Notes: generated by a model from the letters alone, not told the origin. DNA of 64,000 nucleotides from CAYWWM01 sp965198025 (GCA_965198025.1 OZ240237.1:2480001-2544000), one strand, 5' to 3'. Numbered from the stretch's first letter, positions 47,723 through 58,284 are shown. Program-made: numbers and translations.

Positions 47723-49474
47723 TCATTGCTTCGGTGAAGGGGAGCCGGAATCCGGGGTGGCTGCCGTATGCGGTTGCCGCACACTCTGCGGGTTTGCAGC
47801 CAAGAATTGGGTGATGGTTTTCAGGGTAATGACGCCCTGGACATGGGTGGTCTTGTGGCGGTCCAGGACAGGCAACAATCCTGGGTTCTGCCGAAAGCGT
47901 TCCAGGACCAGATCGATCGGATGGTCCGCGTGCACATGCGCCCAACCCCCGGTCAGCTGATGAGCGACCGGCTCCGAACCCTTGCCGGATTGGGCGGCCT
48001 CCTGCAGGACAGCGGGTGGCAAAATTCCAACCAAGTTCTCCCGGGTACCCACCAGCAAGCATTGCGATGGATCGGAGGCAGCCAATTCTCGAGCTCTATC
48101 CACGGAGAGCTGCGGGGAGACGAAGACCATCTCCTGCGTCATGACGTCGCGGGCGCGCCATGCGCCGTGGGCCAGACGGCTATCCGGGCCGGGCAAGTGA
48201 ACGTGGTCCTGTTCGAGAAGAGCGTGATAAATGGGAACCGGCTGATAGCGGCGTGAGATCATATAGCTCAGCATATTGGCTACCATCAACGGGACCAGAA
48301 TCTGATATTGCTGCGTCATTTCAAACACCATAAAGACCGAAGTCATGGGAGCGCGGATGATGCCGGCAAACAGGGTCCCCATGCCGACCAGAGCGTAGGC
48401 GCCGGGGTCGGCGGTGGGGAAAAAAGCCGTCTGATTGACCAGCACACCGACAGCGCCCCCCGCCATTGCGCCCAAATACAGCGTGGGAGCGAAAATTCCG
48501 CCGGCATTACCCGAGGCGTATGAAATGATCGTGGCGACCAATTTGGCGCCGCACAGCAAGAGCATCGTCTGTAACACCAGACCGCCGTTCAGGGCCTGGT
48601 CCACGTACTCGTAGCCGACGCCCAGGACTTGGGGGAAGGAGATCAGAATGCCTCCCAACAGCAGGCCGCCCAAGGCAGGCTGGAAGACTCTGGTTTTCGA
48701 CGGCAGCGAGCGAAACCAGCGGCGGGTGCGGAGCAATCCCTTGCAAAACAGCAAGGAGAGTCCTCCACCGATCAGTCCCAAGAACCCATAGGCCAGCAAT
48801 TCGGTGGGTGCGGCGAGCTCATAGTCCGGAACGCGGAACAGGACCTCGTTGCCCAGGATGGAGCGGGCCACGACGACCGCGGTGACCGAAGCGAGAACGG
48901 TCGAGCCGATCAAAGCCGCGTTCATGTCGCCAATGATCTCCTCCAAAGCGAACAACACTGCCGCAACCGGAGTATTGAATGCCGCCGAAAGAGCAGCGGC
49001 GGCTCCGACCGGGACCAGCGCCTGGAGGCGACCGGGGGACAAGCGCAACCAGCTTCCCAGGACGGAAGCCAAGCCAGCGCCAATCTGCACGGACGGCCCT
49101 TCACGACCCAACGAGTGGCCAGACCCGACGCAAAGAACTCCCGTGATGAACTTTCCGATGGGAACACGGGCGGGAATTCTTCCCTCGCCAAGGCGGTAGG
49201 CGGCCTCGGTTTGCGGCACGCCGCTGCCACGGGCTTCGGGAAATGACCGCGCCAGCATAATCCCCGTTCCGATGCTGACCAGGGTTGGTACAGCGATCAG
49301 CCGCAAGGGGGAAGGAGAAAATCCAAACAGACCGGCCTGGGTTATCTCAATGGCGAGAGTAAACAAGACGACGGCGAGGCCGGCGACGATGCCGATGACA
49401 ATCGTCAGAGCAAGGAAAATTTGGTTTTCGCGGACGCTGAGACGCTGGGTGAGAGACAGCAGCGGCAGACTCAC
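47723..49474 (-). CDS. ClC-type chloride channel or transporter with CBS domains
   Basis: The 583-residue product is a ClC protein: GSGHSLGREGPSVQIGAG (selectivity GSGxS and the gating-Glu motif GREGP), AAAALSAAFNTPVAAVLFA and GNAGGIFAPTLYLGA. From about residue 420 two CBS domains follow (ARDVMTQEMVFVSPQ; TTHVQGVITLKTI), which often bind nucleotides. It moves Cl-, possibly with H+ exchange. GTG 49474 overlaps the stop of the TPR gene (GTGA at 49471), so translation is coupled; upstream codons to 49543 overlap that gene. Convergent with mrpG, whose Na+/H+ activity could need charge balance (inference). Confidence 0.93.
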   Translation of the reverse strand: MSLPLLSLTQRLSVRENQIFLALTIVIGIVAGLAVVLFTLAIEITQAGLFGFSPSPLRLIAVPTLVSIGTGIMLARSFPEARGSGVPQTEAAYRLGEGRIPARVPIGKFITGVLCVGSGHSLGREGPSVQIGAGLASVLGSWLRLSPGRLQALVPVGAAAALSAAFNTPVAAVLFALEEIIGDMNAALIGSTVLASVTAVVVARSILGNEVLFRVPDYELAAPTELLAYGFLGLIGGGLSLLFCKGLLRTRRWFRSLPSKTRVFQPALGGLLLGGILISFPQVLGVGYEYVDQALNGGLVLQTMLLLCGAKLVATIISYASGNAGGIFAPTLYLGAMAGGAVGVLVNQTAFFPTADPGAYALVGMGTLFAGIIRAPMTSVFMVFEMTQQYQILVPLMVANMLSYMISRRYQPVPIYHALLEQDHVHLPGPDSRLAHGAWRARDVMTQEMVFVSPQLSVDRARELAASDPSQCLLVGTRENLVGILPPAVLQEAAQSGKGSEPVAHQLTGGWAHVHADHPIDLVLERFRQNPGLLPVLDRHKTTHVQGVITLKTITQFLAANPQSVRQPHTAATPDSGSPSPKQ

Positions 49475-50715
49475 GCTTCGCCCCCGAGATAATTTCGTCC
49501 AATGATGAGCAGAGCCCGGTCCAGGTTGGAAGACGGGCCGCAACTGAGCCCCGCTGCTTGCAGGGTTTCGACGATCAGGTTCATGGCGACATCCACAAGC
49601 TCGGGCTGGTCCTGCAAAGCTCGGGGAACCATCTCGGGCTTGAGAGTGAGCGCTTCGGAGCGGAGCACTTCCAGGTCCAGCCGGGAGCTCAGGTCGTTGG
49701 CAAAGTCACCTTCCAGGCAGGTCTGCAGCTTGGCAAAGACCGAATCAAAGTTGGTAATGAGTCGGCGGCTGCGCACCTGCTGGCTCAGACGGGGCGCCGC
49801 CGGGTCGCGCGAGAGGATCAGCCGGCTGATATCGAGCATTTCACGCGACTCATCCAGAGCTTCATCCTCGGCAAGTGCCGCTTGCAGATACCGGATGGCA
49901 GTGCGGTAGTCCTGCAACTGAAAGGCAGCCGATCCCGCTCCCGCCATGGCGGTGGAGTTGTCGTCATCCAGTTGGATGGCCTCGTCAAAGTGTTCCAGGG
50001 CCTGTTGCGGGTCCCCGGCGGCGGCCATCATCTGCCCCACCTCTGCGTAGTAGGCTGAGTCCTGAGGAAGTTCGGCGCTCAACAACAGCAGTTCGGAAAG
50101 CGCGAGATTATTTTCCCTGCGTTCCAGCAGGAAGAGAACGAGTTCCTTGCGTGCTTCGCGCCGTTGTTGACCGGTGTTACCGTTCTGCCAGACGCCGTAC
50201 AGGGCGTTTCGATAGTAATGCAGGGTCGCGTCCAACCCGCCTGCCCTGGCGGCCAAGCGCGCCAGTTGCAGGTTGACCCCGGCGTTTTCCGGAGCCGAGT
50301 CCCGCAGCCGCAACAACGCGAACTGGGCCTCGTCGGGATGGCCGCTGGCAGCCAGGGCGTTTGCCAGCGCCAGGCCGTATTCGAAATTCTCCCGATCGTT
50401 CATGGTGGCGATATGGAACAAGGAAGCAGAGGCCTCGGGATTTCCTCCGCGGAGCTCCTCCTGTCCCTGCTCGTACCAATAGGCGGCCGCGCGAGTCTTC
50501 CGTGCGCGGTTGTCGATCGCGACTTCGCGAGTAAACAGATAGAGTGGGATCGTTGCCGCTGCAATCAGCACCAACAGCCAAATCTCCCGGCGGACCAGGG
50601 GGTAGACCTTTTGCTGATTGCATTGGGGACAGTTGCTGCCGACCAAAGGGCCGCCGCAGATCGGACACTGGAGAGACCCTTCCTCGGGCTGTCTGGTCTC
50701 CTCCGATTCCATCAT
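49471..50715 (-). CDS. Zinc-ribbon, single-helix membrane TPR protein
   Basis: The 414-residue product has a zinc ribbon at the start (LQCPICGGPLVGSNCPQC, four Cys), a membrane helix (IWLLVLIAAATIPLYLF, about residues 45-60) and a long tetratricopeptide region (YEQGQEELRGGNPEASASLF; DSAYYAEVGQMMAAAGDPQQ; MAGAGSAAFQLQDYRTAIRY). It is a cytoplasm-membrane scaffold of unknown partner. ATG 50715 is chosen as GAGGAG lies seven bases upstream. It is translationally coupled to the ClC gene, suggesting joint function. Confidence 0.8.
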   Translation of the reverse strand: MMESEETRQPEEGSLQCPICGGPLVGSNCPQCNQQKVYPLVRREIWLLVLIAAATIPLYLFTREVAIDNRARKTRAAAYWYEQGQEELRGGNPEASASLFHIATMNDRENFEYGLALANALAASGHPDEAQFALLRLRDSAPENAGVNLQLARLAARAGGLDATLHYYRNALYGVWQNGNTGQQRREARKELVLFLLERRENNLALSELLLLSAELPQDSAYYAEVGQMMAAAGDPQQALEHFDEAIQLDDDNSTAMAGAGSAAFQLQDYRTAIRYLQAALAEDEALDESREMLDISRLILSRDPAAPRLSQQVRSRRLITNFDSVFAKLQTCLEGDFANDLSSRLDLEVLRSEALTLKPEMVPRALQDQPELVDVAMNLIVETLQAAGLSCGPSSNLDRALLIIGRNYLGGEA

Positions 50716-51248
50716 ACGTGAACTCCTCATCCCGTAGGTGGAGCTACCGTCCGGGCGGTCTTCCCTGTGACCCGTTGCGGTGCTGCGATTGCGGGCAGCA
50801 TGACTGCGGCGCTTGCAACCGTTCGCCGTTCCAGTGCCTGAAGACGGAGACCGCCATGTCCAAAAGCCAATAACCTAGTATAAGCCAGAACGAGGCATCC
50901 GGCATTGTTTTCGGACCACCGGGCGCTGGAAACGTTTGCAGCAACAGGGAAAGGCGGTAGGACTGGGAGCGGGCGGAAGCAGGTTCGGATCGGCCTTCCC
51001 GCCTTGACAACGCTATACCCCTTTCTGCTACAAGATAGCGTTCAGTGGCCAACCGGCAGGCAGCGGTAGTGAACCTCGAACGCGAGTTCCGAAGTGGCTC
51101 GAAGCGTTGTCCGATCATACGATTCGCTTCGTAAAGGGGTTCTCTTTGCCATGGAGCAAATCCGGCGCCCGCCAATTTGAAACCTGGCCGAAACCCGGCC
51201 CGAGCAGGCCGAAAGACTGCCGGGAGAATTCTTGAGGAAATCAGTTCG
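50716..51248. other. Divergent intergenic region before the trehalose operon
   Basis: It contains the promoter at 51004-51034 for glgX and a Cys-rich but unsupported plus-strand frame (about 50714-50873) opposite a similar minus-strand frame. No complete gene is supported. Confidence 0.4.
51004..51034 (+). promoter_or_regulatory. Putative promoter of the glgX-treZ-treY operon
   Basis: TTGACA at 51004-51009 is an exact -35 box; TACAAG at 51029-51034 is a 4/6 -10 with 19 bases between. The leader would be about 210 bases. Confidence 0.45.
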
Positions 51249-53378
51249 ATGAAAATCCGTCCGGGAAATCCGTATCCATTGGGAGCTACGTGGGACGGGT
51301 CCGGTGTCAATTTCGCCATTTTTTCCGAGCATGCCACAAAGGTTGAGCTCTGTCTGTTCGACTCGCCGGACTCGCAGCAAGAATCGCTGCGGGTGAAACT
51401 ATCGGAGCAGACCGACATGGTGTGGCACGGGTACCTTTCGCGGGTTCTCCCCGGGCAGCTCTATGGGTACCGGGTCCATGGCCCGTATGATCCGGCGGCG
51501 GGGCACCGGTTCAATCGCAACAAGGTGGTGCTGGACCCCTATGCGAAAACGATCGGGCGGACGACCCGGTGGGCGGATGAGCTGTTCGGCTATCGCATCG
51601 GAGCGCCCGAGGAAGACTTTGCCATGGATGCGCGGGACAGCGCAGCATACGCGCCGCTGGCGGCAGTGATCGACACGGCCTTTACATGGGGCGGCGATCA
51701 TCCGCCGAACACGCCCTGGCACAAGACGATCATCTACGAAGTGCACGTCAAAGGTTTCACGAAGCTGCGGCCGGACATTCCGGAAACGATGCGCGGGACC
51801 TATGCAGGGCTGGCGTCCGAGGAGACGATCCGGCACCTGACGCGGCTGGGCGTGACGGCAGTGGAACTGCTGCCGGTGCATCATCACGCCTACGACCGCC
51901 GCCTGATCGAGCGGGGGCTGAGCAACTACTGGGGCTACAATACGCTGGCGTTCCTGGCGCCAGACATCCGGTACACGATGGCGGGACCCGGCGGCGCGGT
52001 GCGCGAATTCAAGACCATGGTCCGCAACCTGCACTCGGCGGGTCTGGAAGTGATTCTCGACGTGGTTTACAACCACACGGCGGAAGGGAACCATCTGGGG
52101 CCGACGCTCTCGCTGCGTGGAATTGACAACAAGGCCTACTACCGCCTGGCGCCCGAAGACGCTCGCTATTATGTTGACTACACGGGCTGTGGGAATACCC
52201 TAAACATGCTCCATCCACGCGTTCTGCAACTGATCATGGACAGCCTGCGCTATTGGGTTCTCGAAATGCACGTGGATGGATTCCGCTTCGACCTGGCGAG
52301 CGCGCTGGCACGCGAGCTGCACGCCGTAGACAAGCTTGGAGCCTTCTTTGACATCATTCACCAGGATCCGGTGCTGTCGCAGGTGAAGCTGATCGCCGAA
52401 CCGTGGGATCTCGGCGAAGGAGGCTACCAGGTCGGCAACTTCCCGGTCGGATGGACGGAGTGGAACGGCAAGTACCGGGACACCGTGCGGCGGTTCTGGA
52501 AGGGAGAAGGGGGAGTGGTCTCCGAGCTGGCTACGCGGCTGGCCGGCAGCAGCGACCTGTACGAACAGAGCGGGCGACGTCCCTACGCCAGCATCAATTT
52601 CGTGACCGCGCACGACGGCTTCACGCTGCACGATCTGGTGAGCTACAACCAGAAGCACAACGAAGCGAATGGGGAAGACAACCGCGACGGCACGGATGAC
52701 AACCTGAGTTGGAATTGCGGCGCCGAGGGCCCGACAGACGATCCAACAATACGGGCCCTACGGGAGAAACAGAAGCGGAATTTCCTGGCCACGCTGATGC
52801 TCGCCGAGGGAGTTCCGATGATCTGCGGCGGGGACGAAATGGGCCGCACCCAGATGGGCAATAACAACGCCTACTGCCAGGACAATGAGCTGAGCTGGTT
52901 TCACTGGGACCTGACGGCGGAGCAGAAAGACCTGGTGGAGTTCACGCGCTACTTGATTCGCCTGTTCAAGGAGCAGCCCGTGCTGGCGCGACGGAAATTC
53001 TACCTGGGGCGGAGCATCCGCGGCGCGGGCGTCAAGGACATTGCCTGGTTCGAGCCCAGCGGAAAGGAAATGGACGACCAAGCCTGGGACGCACATTTCG
53101 TGCGATGTCTGGGCGTTCTGCTGAACGGGGAAGCGATGGAAGAGACCGATGAAGATGGCTATACCCTGGTGGGAGACACGTTGTTCCTGATGTTCAACGC
53201 GCACCACGAGCCGATTGCGTTCGTCCTGCCTGCGCTGCAGTCCAACGAGCGCTGGGTGCGCTTGCTGGACACGGCGGACGCGCGCTGGAGCCGACAGTAC
53301 AGCCTCCGCGACCAGACATACCGGCTGCGCGGACGTTCGGTCGCCGTGTGCCGACTGGGCCGGCGCCCGGCAGAGTGA
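51249..53378 (+). CDS. glgX: Glycogen debranching enzyme GlgX/TreX
   Basis: The 709-residue product is a GH13 isoamylase-type enzyme that removes alpha-1,6 branches. It starts with the CBM48-like GNPYPLGATWDGSGVNFAIF, and shows the catalytic nucleophile block VDGFRFDLASAL, acid block VKLIAEPWDLGEG and TAHDGFTLHDLVSYNQKHNE. ATG 51249 (MKIRPGNPY) follows GAGGAAA. Placed before treZ and treY it probably acts as TreX, supplying linear maltodextrin. Confidence 0.95.
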   Translation: MKIRPGNPYPLGATWDGSGVNFAIFSEHATKVELCLFDSPDSQQESLRVKLSEQTDMVWHGYLSRVLPGQLYGYRVHGPYDPAAGHRFNRNKVVLDPYAKTIGRTTRWADELFGYRIGAPEEDFAMDARDSAAYAPLAAVIDTAFTWGGDHPPNTPWHKTIIYEVHVKGFTKLRPDIPETMRGTYAGLASEETIRHLTRLGVTAVELLPVHHHAYDRRLIERGLSNYWGYNTLAFLAPDIRYTMAGPGGAVREFKTMVRNLHSAGLEVILDVVYNHTAEGNHLGPTLSLRGIDNKAYYRLAPEDARYYVDYTGCGNTLNMLHPRVLQLIMDSLRYWVLEMHVDGFRFDLASALARELHAVDKLGAFFDIIHQDPVLSQVKLIAEPWDLGEGGYQVGNFPVGWTEWNGKYRDTVRRFWKGEGGVVSELATRLAGSSDLYEQSGRRPYASINFVTAHDGFTLHDLVSYNQKHNEANGEDNRDGTDDNLSWNCGAEGPTDDPTIRALREKQKRNFLATLMLAEGVPMICGGDEMGRTQMGNNNAYCQDNELSWFHWDLTAEQKDLVEFTRYLIRLFKEQPVLARRKFYLGRSIRGAGVKDIAWFEPSGKEMDDQAWDAHFVRCLGVLLNGEAMEETDEDGYTLVGDTLFLMFNAHHEPIAFVLPALQSNERWVRLLDTADARWSRQYSLRDQTYRLRGRSVAVCRLGRRPAE

Positions 53379-53459
53379 AGGAGCGTCCGAAGAGCGACGC
53401 CTTTCGCACCAGGACACACGGACATGACAGCGAAAAAGAGGGGATGAGACTCAGGCTGC

Positions 53460-55352
53460 ATGCGTTGGAGACCATCGTTGGGAGCGTGGCGGGCCGGCGG
53501 AGAGACGCAGTTTCGCGTCTGGGCTCCGGAAGCGGGGAAGATTGATGTAGTCCGCGAAACACCGGGGGTGAGTGATTTCACGTTGCCGCTGAACCGGTCT
53601 GCGGAGGGTTTTTGGGAAGGAAGCAGCACGGAATTGCGTGCAGAGGACCTGTACCGGTATCGAATCGACGGCCAGGGGCCATATCCCGATCCGGCTTCGC
53701 GCTGCCAGCCGCAGGGGGTGCATGGACCTTCACAGATTGTCGACGCCGCATCGTTTGCGTGGAGGGATGGAGCGTGGCGCGGAATCCGACTGCAAGACTT
53801 GGTCCTGTATGAGCTGCACGTGGGAACGTTCACGCCGGCTGGAACCTTCACAGCGGCAGCGGAGAAGCTGCCGCTGCTGTTCGATCTGGGCGTGACGGCA
53901 GTCGAGTTGATGCCGCTGGCGGACTTCCCGGGAGACCGCAACTGGGGTTACGACGGGGTGGCTCTGTTCGCGCCCGCGCGTTGTTACGGGAGCCCGGACG
54001 AGCTGCGGAGCTTCGTCGACGAAGCGCACCGCATCGGGCTGGCGGTCCACCTCGATGTCGTGTACAACCACTTCGGACCGGACGGAGCGTACCACGGAGT
54101 GTTCAGCCCGTATTACTTTTCCCGGACGCACAAGAGCCCATGGGGGGCTGCGGTGAACTTCGACGGGCCGCAAAGTGCTGCGGCGCGAGAGTTCTTCATC
54201 GAAAACGCGCTGCACTGGATCCATGAGTATCACCTGGATGGGCTGCGCCTGGACGCGACGCACGCCATGGCCGATACGAGCGAGCGGCACTTCCTGGCGG
54301 AGCTTTCCGGCGCAGTGCGCGAATCTTTTGACGGCCTCGGGCGGCCGGTACTGGTAATCGCGGAAGACGTACGGAACCTGGCCTGCATGGTGAAACCGGA
54401 AGCCGAGGGCGGTTGGGGGCTGGACGGTGTCTGGTCGGATGATTTCCATCACGAGATGCGGCGCTTTCTGGCGGGAGATTCCGACGGATACTTCGAGAAC
54501 TTCGCGGGTTCAGCAGAGGAGATTGCCTCCACGGCGAGGCACGGCTGGTTCTACACGGGCCAATATGCTCCCTTCTCCGGCGCCGAGCGCGGCACCGACC
54601 CCAGCGGGATTGCGCCCGAACGGTTTATCTTCTTTATGCAGAATCACGACCAGGTGGGGAATCGTGCCTTCGGCGAGCGGCTACATCATCAGATTGCTCT
54701 CCCCGCGTATCGCGCCGTCACGGCTCTGCTGCTGCTGCTGCCGGAGACGCCGTTGCTCTTTATGGGTCAGGAGTGGGCGGCCAGTTCGCCGTTTCAGTTC
54801 TTCACCGACCACCATGCAGAGCTGGGGCAGCTCGTGACTAAGGGCCGGCGCAACGAGTTTAGCCAGTTTTCCGCCTTCGCTGATCCGGAAACGCGGCAGC
54901 GGATTCCAGACTCGCAGGATCCGAAGACGTTCGAGCGCAGCCGCCTCGATTGGGGAGAACGCGACACGGAACCGCACGCCTCCATGATCCGGTATTACCG
55001 GAAGCTTCTGACATTGCGGCGGTCGCAGCCTGCGTTGGCGAAGAGTGAGAGTTTTGAGATTGGGGCCCTGGGCGGGGATACGCTGCTATTACGACGGCGC
55101 GAACCTTCCGGCGGTGACCTGCTCGCCGTGATTCGGCTGCGCGGCGCTGGGTTGGTGGATTTGAAGGGGAACCCGTACGCGAACATCGGCTCAGGCGTGC
55201 GATGGAGCTTGCTTCTGACAAGCGAAGAAAATGAGTTTGCGGCCGATGCGATGCCATTCCGGGTTGGCGCGGCCGGTCCGGCCATCGAATTCCGGCGGCC
55301 CGGCGCGGCCGTTTTCCAACTGCAGCCCTCGCATCCAGGGAAGGAGGCATAA
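53460..55352 (+). CDS. treZ: Malto-oligosyltrehalose trehalohydrolase
   Basis: The 630-residue product is a GH13 enzyme with N-terminal sandwich (TQFRVWAPEAGKIDVV), barrel motifs LDVVYNHFGPDGAYH and LDGLRLDATHAM (nucleophile Asp), VLVIAEDVRNLA (acid Glu) and FMQNHDQVGNRAFGERLH. It releases trehalose from maltooligosyltrehalose. Its stop abuts the GTG of treY. Confidence 0.95.
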   Translation: MRWRPSLGAWRAGGETQFRVWAPEAGKIDVVRETPGVSDFTLPLNRSAEGFWEGSSTELRAEDLYRYRIDGQGPYPDPASRCQPQGVHGPSQIVDAASFAWRDGAWRGIRLQDLVLYELHVGTFTPAGTFTAAAEKLPLLFDLGVTAVELMPLADFPGDRNWGYDGVALFAPARCYGSPDELRSFVDEAHRIGLAVHLDVVYNHFGPDGAYHGVFSPYYFSRTHKSPWGAAVNFDGPQSAAAREFFIENALHWIHEYHLDGLRLDATHAMADTSERHFLAELSGAVRESFDGLGRPVLVIAEDVRNLACMVKPEAEGGWGLDGVWSDDFHHEMRRFLAGDSDGYFENFAGSAEEIASTARHGWFYTGQYAPFSGAERGTDPSGIAPERFIFFMQNHDQVGNRAFGERLHHQIALPAYRAVTALLLLLPETPLLFMGQEWAASSPFQFFTDHHAELGQLVTKGRRNEFSQFSAFADPETRQRIPDSQDPKTFERSRLDWGERDTEPHASMIRYYRKLLTLRRSQPALAKSESFEIGALGGDTLLLRRREPSGGDLLAVIRLRGAGLVDLKGNPYANIGSGVRWSLLLTSEENEFAADAMPFRVGAAGPAIEFRRPGAAVFQLQPSHPGKEA

Positions 55353-58232
55353 GTGCCCGCGCCGCAGCCTTCCCGCATCCCCACCAGTTCTTACCGGTTG
55401 CAATTCCATCCCGAGTTCAGGTTCCGGGACGCCGAGGCGCTGATTCCCTACCTAGCGCGCCTGGGAATCACGGAGTGCTATAGTTCGCCGTTGCTGGCGG
55501 CGTGTCCGAACAGTTCGCACGGATACGACATCTGCGACCATAGCCGACTGAATCCGGCCTACGGAGAAGAGGAGGACTTCGCTGCTTTCGCAGAGGCGCT
55601 GGCGAGCCACGGTATGGGCCTGATCCTGGACTTCGTGCCCAATCATATGGGGATCGACCCTTCCGCCAACCAGTGGTGGAGAGATGTTCTGGAAAACGGG
55701 CCGTCGTCGCTGTTCGCCTGGTACTTCGACATCGACTGGGACCCGGTGAAGACAGAATTGCGGGGCAAGCTCTTGCTGCCGATTCTAGGCGATCAGTACG
55801 GCTCCGTGCTGGAGAGCGGGCAGCTACAACTGCAGTTTCAAGACGGCACGTTCTCGCTGCAATATTTCGAGCACAACCTGCCACTGAATCCCCGGCAGAT
55901 GCGGCAGTTGCTGGAACACAACCTGGAGGGATTGCGAGGCCAGGACGCGCTCGAAGCCCCCGACCTGCGGGAGTTCATGAGCATCCTCTTCCAGTTGGAG
56001 CACATGCCGGCCTATACGGAAACCGACTTGCAACGGGTCCTCGACCGGCACCGGGAAAAAGAAGTGGTTCAGGAGCGGCTGGCGCGGCTGGTTGCGGATT
56101 CGGAGCGCATCCGGAGACACATCGAAGAAAACGTGCGGGCGTTCAACGGCGAGCCCAGCAATCCCGGGAGCTTCGATCTGCTGCACGGCCTGCTAGACGC
56201 GCAGGCCTACCGGCTGTCGTACTGGCGCACAGCGCTGCACGAGATCAATTACCGGCGGTTTTTCGATATCAACGAGCTGGCCGCGATTCGCATGGAGGAC
56301 CGGGAAGTCTTCGACGCAGCGCACGGGCTGGTTCTAAATTTGATCCGGAAGGGCATCGTCACCGGCCTGCGGCTGGATCACGTAGACGGGCTGTTCGATC
56401 CGAGGGAATACTTCGACCGGTTGATTGCCGCCTGCGGCGAGCGGGTGATATACATCGTGGGAGAGAAGATTCTGACGGCCGGCGAGCCGCTGCGCCAGGA
56501 CTGGTCCATCCACGGGACGACCGGGTACGACTTCCTAAACGACCTGAACGGGCTGTTCGTGGACTCACGCAAGGCGGCGGCGTTCCGGAGGCTCTACGCG
56601 CGCATGGCAGGGAGCACAGAGCGTTATGCGGACATCGCCTACGAGAGCCGGCGGCTCATCATCACGACGTCCATGGTCAGCGAGCTCAACATGCTGGCCC
56701 GGGAGCTGAACCGCATTTCCGAGATCAACCGGGAGTTCCGCGACTTCACGCTGTCCAGCCTCCAGGAAGCCCTGCGCGAAGTCGTAGCCAGCTTCCCGAA
56801 CTACCGCACCTACTGCACCGCCAAAGGCTGGGACGAGTTCGACCAGAAGACCGTGGACACCGCCGTGGCGCGCGCGCTGCGGCGCAACCCGGCCATGGAG
56901 GCCTCCATCTTCGAGTTTTTGCGGCAACTGCTGCTGCCCACACCGGGGACGGTCCTGCCCGAGAACCAGTACGAGCGTGGCGTGCAGTTTGCCATGAAGT
57001 TCCAGCAGTACACGGGCCCGGTGCAGGCAAAAGGGATGGAGGACACGGCCTTCTACCGCTACGGCGTGCTGCTCTCGTTGAATGAAGTGGGGGGCGATCC
57101 GGCACAGTTCGGGCGGTCCGTCGAAGAGTTTCATCGCGCCAACCAAGAGCGGCGACGTTCCTGGCCGCTGGCCATGCTGGCGACCTCGACACATGACACC
57201 AAACGCGGGGAGGACGCCCGGGCTCGCCTGAACGTGCTTTCGGAGATCGCCGAAGATTGGCGCGTGGGCGTGTTTCGGTGGGCACGCACGAACGCCGGTA
57301 TGCGCGCGCAGGTGGACGGGTCCCCGGCGCCCGACCGAGCTGACGAGTACATTTTCTACCAAAGCCTGATCGGCTCCTGGCCGCCCGGCCTGGAAGAACC
57401 CGACGCGGAGTACGTGGAACGGATTCGCCGCTTCATGCTCAAAGCGATCCGGGAGAAGAAAGAGCATACAAGCTGGATCAATCCATCCGAGGCCTACGAG
57501 ACGGCGATCTCTGAATTCGTGTGGCGCACGCTGACGGGAAGCCGAGCCAAGAGATTCTTGCGTAGTTTCGTGCCGTTCGCCCACCGAGTTGCGTGGCTCG
57601 GGATGCTCAACTCGCTGTCACAAGCGGTTCTCAAGATCGTTTCTCCAGGGGTTCCGGACTTTTACCAAGGGACGGAGTTGTGGGACCTGTCCCTGGTCGA
57701 TCCCGACAACCGCGCGCCAGTGGATTACAGAAAGCCGCGCGCACTGCTGGATCAGATAGAGCCGCTGCTGGCGGATTCTGCAGGCGCAGAGGCCGGCACG
57801 GCGGTTTCGGAGATGCTGACGAACTGGCAGGACGGTCGAATCAAACTCTATATCACGGCCCGGGCGCTCCGCCTGCGAAAACAGCTTGCCTCGGTTTTTC
57901 TCGATGGCGAGTATGTGCCCTTGGCCGCCGAAGGAGAGCGGAAGGACCACGTGGTTGCCTTCGCGCGGATTCTGGGGGACCGGAGTGTCGTGGCCGTTGT
58001 GTCCCGGTTGGTTGCTGGACTGGCCGGGACGGAGACCCGCCTGCCGTTGGGATCCCACGCCTGGGGCCAAAGCGCTCTCGTGCTGCCGCAGAACCTGGCG
58101 GGGCGGAAGTTCCGCAACGTTCTGACGCAAGAAGAGATCGAGCCACCGCGAGCAGACGATGCGGCACAGCTACCCCTGGCGGAGACGCTTCGCACTTCGC
58201 CGGTAGCGATCCTAAAGGGGGAAGGACGCTAG
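55353..58232 (+). CDS. treY: Maltooligosyltrehalose synthase
   Basis: The 959-residue product is TreY, which converts the reducing end glucose of maltodextrin to an alpha,alpha-1,1 linkage. Motifs: TSSYRLQFHPEFRFRDAEAL, LDFVPNHMGIDP, TGLRLDHVDGLFDP (nucleophile), VIYIVGEKILTAGE (acid) and LATSTHDTKRGEDARARL. Length is about 900-960 in the family. GTG 55353 starts directly after the treZ stop. With glgX and treZ it forms a complete glycogen-to-trehalose path, a desiccation and osmotic protectant route. Confidence 0.95.
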   Translation: MPAPQPSRIPTSSYRLQFHPEFRFRDAEALIPYLARLGITECYSSPLLAACPNSSHGYDICDHSRLNPAYGEEEDFAAFAEALASHGMGLILDFVPNHMGIDPSANQWWRDVLENGPSSLFAWYFDIDWDPVKTELRGKLLLPILGDQYGSVLESGQLQLQFQDGTFSLQYFEHNLPLNPRQMRQLLEHNLEGLRGQDALEAPDLREFMSILFQLEHMPAYTETDLQRVLDRHREKEVVQERLARLVADSERIRRHIEENVRAFNGEPSNPGSFDLLHGLLDAQAYRLSYWRTALHEINYRRFFDINELAAIRMEDREVFDAAHGLVLNLIRKGIVTGLRLDHVDGLFDPREYFDRLIAACGERVIYIVGEKILTAGEPLRQDWSIHGTTGYDFLNDLNGLFVDSRKAAAFRRLYARMAGSTERYADIAYESRRLIITTSMVSELNMLARELNRISEINREFRDFTLSSLQEALREVVASFPNYRTYCTAKGWDEFDQKTVDTAVARALRRNPAMEASIFEFLRQLLLPTPGTVLPENQYERGVQFAMKFQQYTGPVQAKGMEDTAFYRYGVLLSLNEVGGDPAQFGRSVEEFHRANQERRRSWPLAMLATSTHDTKRGEDARARLNVLSEIAEDWRVGVFRWARTNAGMRAQVDGSPAPDRADEYIFYQSLIGSWPPGLEEPDAEYVERIRRFMLKAIREKKEHTSWINPSEAYETAISEFVWRTLTGSRAKRFLRSFVPFAHRVAWLGMLNSLSQAVLKIVSPGVPDFYQGTELWDLSLVDPDNRAPVDYRKPRALLDQIEPLLADSAGAEAGTAVSEMLTNWQDGRIKLYITARALRLRKQLASVFLDGEYVPLAAEGERKDHVVAFARILGDRSVVAVVSRLVAGLAGTETRLPLGSHAWGQSALVLPQNLAGRKFRNVLTQEEIEPPRADDAAQLPLAETLRTSPVAILKGEGR

Positions 58233-58284
58233 CAATCCCCAACCCAGGCGCCAACGCCTGGGTCAGAGAGTGCTATGCAACTGG

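Noticed and set aside
50714..50873. Cys-rich plus-strand frame (CCDCGQHDCGACN) and opposing minus-strand frame near 50744-50905
   Set aside because: The two frames overlap each other, neither has a good start site, and the Cys codons follow a GC-rich repeat-like sequence. No family is recognised.
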